Positions 38,701-47,700 of a DNA stretch of 64,000 nucleotides are shown here, one piece after another. Every line of letters begins with the position of its first letter. The first letter of the stretch is position 1. Under the pieces are notes generated by a model, which was given only the letters and a program-made list of their open reading frames with translations, had not been told where the DNA came from and did no database searches. This stretch comes from Diploptera punctata (taxonomy: Eukaryota > Arthropoda > Insecta > Blattodea > Blaberidae). Both the position numbers and the translations under genes were made by a program. The stretch is taken from NCBI GenBank assembly GCA_030220185.1, contig JASPKZ010009677.1:57057-121056 (forward strand), read 5' to 3'.

Positions 38701-41700
38701 TTTTTCTTGTCCGTGGGTATATTTACCAATCTATGTACTAAGCTGTTGAAGATTGCCATTTTGTGTGAAATACGGTTGAAACCCTTTTTTTTTTTGTTGA
38801 CTTAATATAGTTATCTGTATGTGTTTCTTCTTCCCTCTGTTGGTGGACCGATGAACCTCTGGATCAGGTCAGAATCCGTGGGAATTTCGAAGTTCATAAG
38901 TTTTTCTTTCTTGTTTTCCTGAATGTGGAAAATCTTATGAACTTCGAAATTCCTGCACATTTTGACCTGATCTGGAGATTCATCGGTTCACCAACAGAGG
39001 GAAGGAGTTCTTCTGATCGACATAACATCAGTCAGCATAAGTGTACTGAGGATGGGGTTGCCAAGACCCTGAAATTGCAATCTACTTAGAAGATTAATTA
39101 TGAGGGGAGGTATGAAACATTTTAATTTATCTTTATGAGGGGAGGTATGAAACATTTTAATTTATCTTAAATTAAACCTCATAGTGATTTATTTCAAACT
39201 TGATATTATTGTATGATTTTATTTGCAGATAGGAACTGGATTCAGTGACGACGATCTGCAGAAACACAGTGAGTTTTTCAAGCAGCATGTGATTGAGCAA
39301 CCGCGACCATATTATCGATATGATAACAGTCATGAGCCTGATCATTGGTTTGAAACAGTTCAAGTTTGGGAGATCAAATGTGCAGATTTGTCATTATCAC
39401 CTGTACATCGTGCTGCCATTGGAATTGTGAGTGTACATTTCTTCTTCATACTCTTAAGCTTGGCTAAACTTTAGTCCTAATAATTGTTGGTAATTTTTTT
39501 ATTACTATTTGTTTTGCTAACTGCCAACCACTGGCACTATTGAACCCATACATTCATGGTCTTGCAGACATTCTCTCCTTACATCCCTATCCAGAACTAA
39601 AGTTTTCCATTCATCCCTTGTATAATTTCATCATCATCCTCTTATCGTGTCCTCCTTTCGGAAAGTCTATTCCAAATATGCCTCCAACCATCTCTATCTT
39701 CCAATGCTTTCCTTCTTTTTAGTTCTTCCTAGTAATATCCTCTTTCTTGTAAACTTTTCTACACTTGATTAATCCATCTTTCTAGTGGCCATTTTCCTTG
39801 TATCTTGAGGTTTAGCAGTCTTTGTGTTAGTCTTTCCTTTACCATTCTTTTTAATTGTCCAAACCATATTAGTCTATTTTTTCTGTCTGTTGTTAATTTT
39901 CTACATTTAGGGTCGCATGCAAATACATTAGTCTCTACTCAAATTACTTCCATTCACTGGTGTGCTGACTCACCGTGAGCAAGTGCAAAGATCGAATTAG
40001 CTACCCACAAACTGGTCATGCATAAAAGTCGTTTTCGTAATATTGGCAAGAAATTACCCAGAATTCTCAGCGATAAAACCACTTCCGTTATTTTCGTCTG
40101 CTAGAGGCATGCATTTACTCTTGCATCCCGCAAATAATACCGTATACAACGACATCTGCATTGCGCAGTATTATGCCGATTCTCCTGTTCTTCCAGTTGA
40201 ATTCTTTGGTAGACTCTATCAAATTCCTCTTCTCTGCGTATACCGAAAACATGATCGAAGTCTTCAAAGTCCGACATCTTGGATAAAGCAGCAAGGTACA
40301 TGGCAAGGTTTCAAACTACATTGGTTCCCATCGGTTCCCTTCGGGATTCTCACGATTCATCTTCTCTCTTACGAATTTCAACAATTATTATCTCATGAAC
40401 AGATTTCTGAGTAAGCAAAATCATATTAGGATACAACTTTCTCAGCAGAGAATGCCTTTTACGGTCTAATGCATTCATAGATTCGACCCTTAATGTCTCC
40501 CTGATTTTGTTGTTCCTTATTCTTATTTTTTCTGTCTGTTGTTAATTTTCTACATTTAATGTTTCCCTGATTTTGTTGTTCCTTATTCTATCTCTCCTTG
40601 TTTTATGTACCATTCTATGTAAGAATTTCATTTCTGTAGCTTAGATTCTGCTCAATTCCTTCTTTGTATGTGTCCAAGTTTTAGATGCATATGTTAGAAC
40701 TGGTTTGAAATAAGTTTTATACATTGCCATTTTATTATTGATAGGTATATCCTTATTCCAGATTAATCATTTAGTTAATTTATAGACTTTTAGGGCCGCA
40801 TGCAAATACATTAGTCTTTACTCAAATTACTTCCAATCACTGGTGAGCTGAGATCGAATTAACGGCCGCCTTACCGGTCATGCGTGAATGTTGACGTTTT
40901 CGTAATATTGGCAACGAATTACCCAGAATTCTCAGCGATAAAACCACTTCCGTTATTTTTGTCTGCTATAGAGGAATGCATTTATGCTTGCATCCCGCGA
41001 ATAATACCGTATACAAACACGTCTGCGACGCGCAATATACGCCGATTCTCCTGTTCTTCCAGTTGAATTCTTGGTAGAACTCTATCAAATTCCTTTCTCT
41101 TGCGTATACCGAAAACATGATCGAAGTCTTCAAGGTCCGACATCTTGGATAAGTTTCAAAACTACATCGGTTACCATCAGTTCCCTTCGGGATTTTCACA
41201 TAAGTTTATATCTTGAGCTACGATCTTAAGGTACCTTGTCAGGTAGCTTACAATTGTACCGCGTGAATAGATTTCTGAGTAAGAAAAATGTGTTTAGATA
41301 AAACTTTATCAGCAGAGAACGCCTTTTACTGTCTAATGCGTTCAAACATTCGACCCTTAAACTTTTTGATGTTTTTATTATTCATTTCATACATCTCAAT
41401 GATGGATAAATCATGTTTTAAACTTTTCTCTATTCTCTTATTGATCTCAGACTGTATTTTCCCATTTGCATTTATCACTGTTCCTAAATACGTGAATTTT
41501 TTTCACATTTTCCCCTCGGCTCGATGTGCTTCACCCTGACAAGACCTAACTTGAAACAAACAAGCTAAAGGGTTCCAGTGAAGCCACGTCAGGCCTAGCA
41601 AGTTGAGGTGGATGATGAAATGTTTTAAAAAAAAGTGGCCTCTGTATAATTTATTTCCCTTAAATCAGGGTTTAAGTTATTCTCCCATCTCATTCTTGGT

Positions 41701-44700
41701 CTATCTATCGGGATGCTTTCCTTCTGGTTTTCCTACAAGGAGTTTTCATGCCCCCCTTCTCTTCATTAGTGCCACATGTCCTGCCCACCTCAATCTACGA
41801 GACTTAAATGTTCTTATTATCAGGTTTCCAAAAAGATCACGTAGCTCACTGTTATGTAGTCTTCTCCATTTATCAGTCTATTCATCTCTCTTTGGTCCAA
41901 AAATTTTCCTAAGAACTTTATTCACAAATATTTGTTTTGCAAATTATATTTATTAATTTTCTAGCTTCATGAATGAATGAGTCATTTTTCGTATCTTACC
42001 TCATAGTTTGTTTTCTTAAATACTGGAACTGCAGTTTTCAAGAGGAAACATCCCTCCCATTTTCAACCGTCATGACTACCGGATTTTCATTGGAATCTCC
42101 ATCTGGTGTTGATTTGATGAACTTCTTAATGTTATTTCCCATATTAAACTATGAATTTTCTAGGTGTTTGATTGAATCATAGACAAAAAGAGGTAAGTCA
42201 TTTAGTATTTTTTAATTGCAAGTTACCACATGCTGGTACTTCCCACTATAATTTTGATTAAAGTCATTTAGTAATGAAACAGAAAGTTGCTGCACTATCA
42301 TGTTATGTTATAAGTTTTAATTTTTCATTATGATTTCAATCAGTTTGTATTCATTAATTAAATAAAAATAAAACTTAGTTTTATTTGATTTTAATTTCTA
42401 TTCATTTTTGTCTAGTTACAATTAATTTTTAATATCAAAATACTTATAGTAAAAAGTAATAATTGAAATAATTAACTAAGTAACTTTTTTAATATAATAC
42501 ATTTGGGAAATTTAACATTATGAGGTTTTATTAATAAGAATAAAATGAATCGTGAATTCTTCTTACCTCATACTATTATGTTTTTTAAACACAGCACTGC
42601 AGTATTGGAGAACAATCTTCCCCATCGTCAGCTGTTTTCACAGTCGTGAAACACAGTTGTGTTTAAAAAAAACATAGAAGTATGAGGTAAGAAGAATTCA
42701 CGATTCATTTTATTCTAAGTAACTAATTAACTCTGTGGTTTATTGACTCCACAGATTCAATGCCTTATTCATTGGTCCCTAATCATCAGGCAATTGAATC
42801 TAGTTCATGTCTCTGTTAATCAGTTCTCTAAAATCCAACCAAAATTATCCTCTCAACTAAGCCTAGGCCTTCTTAATGGTCTTTTGCTCAAAGGTTTCCT
42901 AATAAAATTTTTTAAATAATTTTTTCTGTCACACATTCGAGCTACATAACCTGGTCATTTTAATCTCCCTTATAATATCCAGACAATTATATAAATCAGA
43001 GTCTACCACTATAGTTTTGGCATGCTGCCTTGTCATGCAGTGGGCCCAGGTTTCATCACCAGTCGGGACAAGTTTCCTGGGTGATGATTTTTTTGGAGTT
43101 TTACCTCACCTATAGGACAAAATGTCAAGAAACTTTAAGAACCAAATGGTCCCTAAACATCATCTGGCCACCTTTATCATCATTATCATATTCACCTCAT
43201 TAGATTAAGTTTAGGATTAAGGGTCAAATGTTTGAACGCATTAGACAGTAAAGGGCGTTCTCTGCTGATAAAGTTTTATTCAAATACATTTTTCTTACTC
43301 AGAAATCTATTCACGCGGTAATAATTGTAAAGCTACCTGACAAGGTACCTTAAGATCGTAGCTCAAGATATAAACTTATGTGAAAATCCAAAGGGAACCG
43401 ATGGTAACCGATGTAGTTTGAAACTTATCCAAGATGTCGGACCTTGAAGACTTCGATCATGTTTTCGGTATACGCGGAGAAGAGGAATTTGATAGAGTCT
43501 ACCAAAGAATTCAACTGGAAGAACAGGAGAATCGGTGTAATATTGCGCGTCGCAGACGTGTTTGTATACGGTATTATTTGCGGGATGCAAGCATAAATGC
43601 ATTCCTCTATAGCAGACGAAAATAACGGAAGTGGTTTTATCGCTGAGAATTCTGGGTAATTCGTTGCCAATATTACGAAAACGTCAACATTCATGCATGA
43701 CCGGTTAAGGCGGCCGTTAATTTGATCTCAGCTCACCAGTGATTGGAAGTAATTTGAGTAGAGAGTAATGTATTTGCATACGACCCTAAGGCCTCATCAT
43801 TACCATCATCATCATCATCATCGCCTGTCATATATCTTCGGGCAGCGTAACTCTTCCTTCCAGGTACCCCAACCTCAGAAAGTGGGTTACAATAACGCCA
43901 ATGCCAGGAGAGAATACCAGAATGCCAAAATTACAACTGGTGAATAAAAAGAATTGATAATAAATCAATAGAATGTAAATATGAATTGGAAACTTCATAA
44001 AATATGCTTTTCTCACCTGATGTGTTTTAAAAACTATTATCAGACTATTTCAAATAACTGATAATATTTCACTTCAAAATAATACTCAAATGATTGTGAT
44101 GCATCTATGTATTTATACACAACTGAAGAACTGTAAATATTATCTTTATTTTAGAAAGAAAAATTGCATGCAAATGGGGGTCAAACATCAGATCTCTGAC
44201 TCTGTATGTCAGTATGATAACTTTTACGCCATCCGATGACTTCTATTCAAAGTATTTTTATTGACTATTTAACTCATGCCCCAAATGGGAGTCAATGACC
44301 AATCACATTTCAATGATTTTTGATTTACAACCAATCACATTGATTTTATCAATTTAATTTTATCACTTTAAAACTCAAGCTCCTCCTTTTTAATGTTCTG
44401 AATAGGTCATAGCATTATTTTGCAGTGACAGCATGTGGCTACCAGATTGTATATATAGTGCACGAATTTAAACAGATAGTGCTTGCAGGATATAATATAA
44501 AAACATTTGTAGCAATTGATTATACCACAAAAAAGAAAACCACTGTTTGCACTTTCTTAAACATATTATTTACCAGGAATTTACATTCCTGAAAAATATA
44601 ATTGACATAGGACATCAGAAATTAATTAATAACCTATAATCTTGGTTATAAATTTCTCCACTAGGGTGCATTCTTACAATATTGCAATCCTTTGGCAATA

Positions 44701-47700
44701 AATAATATGATCTGGTTGCAGTGATGAACAAAAGAAGCATAACAATCGTTTCTCATTTGTTTTCAAACATAGCTGTTTACATTAAATATATAAATATTTA
44801 AAAATAACTATAGTTAAATAATGATTTGTGAGTAAACAACTTAATTTTATTCGTTAAATAGTCTTAACAAATGGCACTCTTGATTTCCAAATTCTCTAGA
44901 TAAATTGGAAATCACTCGTGGCATTACTTATGAGAATTTAAACATTACTTTTAAGTGGTAAAGCTTAAAAAAAGTATGGCTGGATGATCGTCTACCTCTG
45001 TGATTAACACATGTGGATGTGAGTCCAGCAGCCGGCTGGTAGGCCAAGGGCCCTGGAACAATGAACAATAAATAGTTCCTCTAGGTGGAGAACAAGCAGC
45101 TATATTGGCTGGGATACCTGGCATGCTGACCACATGTTACCTCTTATTCTAGTTGCATGACTATCCACTTGTATGATAACTCATGTGGATGTGAGGCTAG
45201 CAGCCAACTAATAGCCCTAGGGCCTTTTAGATCTGTCATGCCATGCAGTAAAAAATATTGTTATTGTATAATATGAAAGTCTTAAGTTTTATAGTGTTAA
45301 TTCTTTTTATATGTTCCTTAATTTATCAGTTTATACATGCATGTATACTCTACAGGTGGATCCAGAGAAGGGGATCTCTTTGCGTTTTCCTAGATTTCTA
45401 AGAATTAGAGATGATAAAGCTGTAGAAGATGCAACAACTGCGACACAGGTACATGCATACATTGCTTTATTCACAATATGTTATTTTATATATATAGTTT
45501 GTTTCGGTTCTGTTGTATAGTAGTGGCTACAATGCTTGTCTCTGGATTTTAGGTATGTTGATTCAATTTATATGATTGAATCGGATTTTATTTTTAAATC
45601 TTACCTCATAAAACACCTTGATTTTCACAGAATTACTTTCTGAAGGTACCCCTTCTGTCCTTAACCAAAACTCCGACTATCGAACTTGTGCCATCATCAC
45701 CAATTTTTCAGCTACCATCTTGCCGGTTTGATGAACTTTGAGACCAAATCTTGCTTGCCAGGAACTTCAAAATCCATGAATCTGTATTTGTTCTTTTGAA
45801 TGTATATCTTTTCTCAAACTGTTAATGCCAAAGGTTTTTCTTAATGTTTCAAAAGTTTAGTTTGGGAAAAGTTAACAGTTTGGGAAAATATATACATTCA
45901 GAAGAACAAATATAGATCCATGAATTTTGAAGTTTCAAAAGTTTAGTTTCTTTTGGAGACCTTAAAACTGTCAGTCCTGTGTCACAGAGATTTGTAGAAT
46001 TGAATAGTTACCCCAAAAATAGATATAATCCACAAACTACAAATTATTGCGAAAATGAAAAAAAAAACTAATGTTCGTTTTGAGGCTATTACCTTTATTG
46101 TATCATATACATTTTAATCTCTCATCCTATTGGAATCATATACAGCCAATTTGAATTCAAAATAACATGCTAATAACTAAATATTAACAATTTAATACAG
46201 AACTGAGTGCAAAAGTGATCTATCTCTATTGAGTGGAAAAATTATCTAATACTTATTTAACTAAAAATGCTACAATAAGAAATAGAAAATACATATTGAA
46301 CACTGATCCAGTTATAAACATTTCTAATTTAATTAGTTTTCAGTATTTATTTTCCATTTAATGTTATTTCATTACATTCTTTGTGTCTTTCTTATTTTCA
46401 CTGAATTTCTCTAAGATTCTGATTAGAATTCATGGAACTGTGGTGGAATGAATTTGCACATATGCAATAATTGTTTTTCTGTACTGCTGTTAATGAATTG
46501 ATTAACTGCTTCCGCCATTTTGTTACATATAGATCATTATTCGCTTGAATGCAAACTTTTAAAAATAAATAGAACAGGTCTGGAAGAGAGCAGGGATAGT
46601 TTTACATGCACCATGCCGTGATACTCTCCGGATAGATCACTAATCTACTGAAAACTCAACTTTCGAATTTTTGTGTATTAGATCTCTTTTTGGGGCAACT
46701 ATTCAATTTTAGATAAACCTTGGATATGAAAAACATACCTGAAAAAAATTTCCAGATATTACTGTCCATACACTGACATTGTTTTAGTCATAGCAGAAAT
46801 AACTGATGTTAAATTCACTAAAAAAGAAAACAAATCAAGGATGTTGTTCCATTTTAACTAATAATTGGCTGATTTCCCAAATATACCTGGGTATTTATTT
46901 ATTCTGATCTTGTTGTTATCAATCAGCTTAGTGATCTCAAAAAACTATGGATTCCGACAGTAATCTGTCATTTTTGACATTTCATTTTTGACCTCTCCTC
47001 ACCTCCCATCCCCCCTCAAGAATGCAGGGGGTCAAACTTGGGCATAAATATTATCAGGACTATTACCAAACAGCTTAATAACCCTGGAAACTTGAATTTG
47101 TCACTAATCTGGTCACTTTTTGACATTTTATTTTTCAACCTTTCATACCCCTCCCACAGGGATTCTAGGGATGAAACTTGTGCTTAAATGTGATTAGAAA
47201 TGCCATCACTCAGCTTAACAATACCAAATAAAATTGATTCCACACTAATCTCCTTCATTTTGTACATTTTATTTTTCCGTCCTTTCTTATTCCTCATGCT
47301 ATCCTAAAAACTGTGGATTTGACACTAATCTTGGTCACTTTTGACATTTTATTTTTCACCCATTCTTACTTCCTTCACCCCTCCCCCTTAGGAATGCTAG
47401 GGCTGAAACTTGGGCTTAAATGTCATGATTGTCACCAATTAGTTTAGTGGCCACAAAACCTGTGAATTCTCAATAATCTTGGTTATTAAATAAGTTGGGT
47501 CTACATTCATCTTACCTCATATTTCGTTGTTTCTTGTAGATATTTTTCAAAGCATCTTTGCTCCTCATTCAGTTGGTACACTCTGTACCAATAAGGAAAC
47601 TATTAATTATATTATTTTTTTAGTCTGATCATCTTACCTCAATATTAATGTTGATTTGTTCTTGAACATGTTTCAAAACAATTCTGTTTTATTGTCAGCT

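Larger units (their letters stand above)
37590..38800 (-). mobile_element. PLE (minus) with EN and RT end
   Basis: Tail at 37590-37618, interrupted by 37619-37931, then a degenerate ribozyme (CTAACAA), EN (38120-38420) and RT C-terminus (38475-38759), truncated near 38805. Confidence 0.75.
39550..41520 (-). pseudogene. LINE RT remnant split by two MITEs
   Basis: In protein order: 41500-41357 ([20 protein letters not shown]), 40792-40490 ([40 protein letters not shown]), 39906-39550 ([40 protein letters not shown]). The two breaks are exactly the MITEs at 39910-40489 and 40793-41356. Confidence 0.7.
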
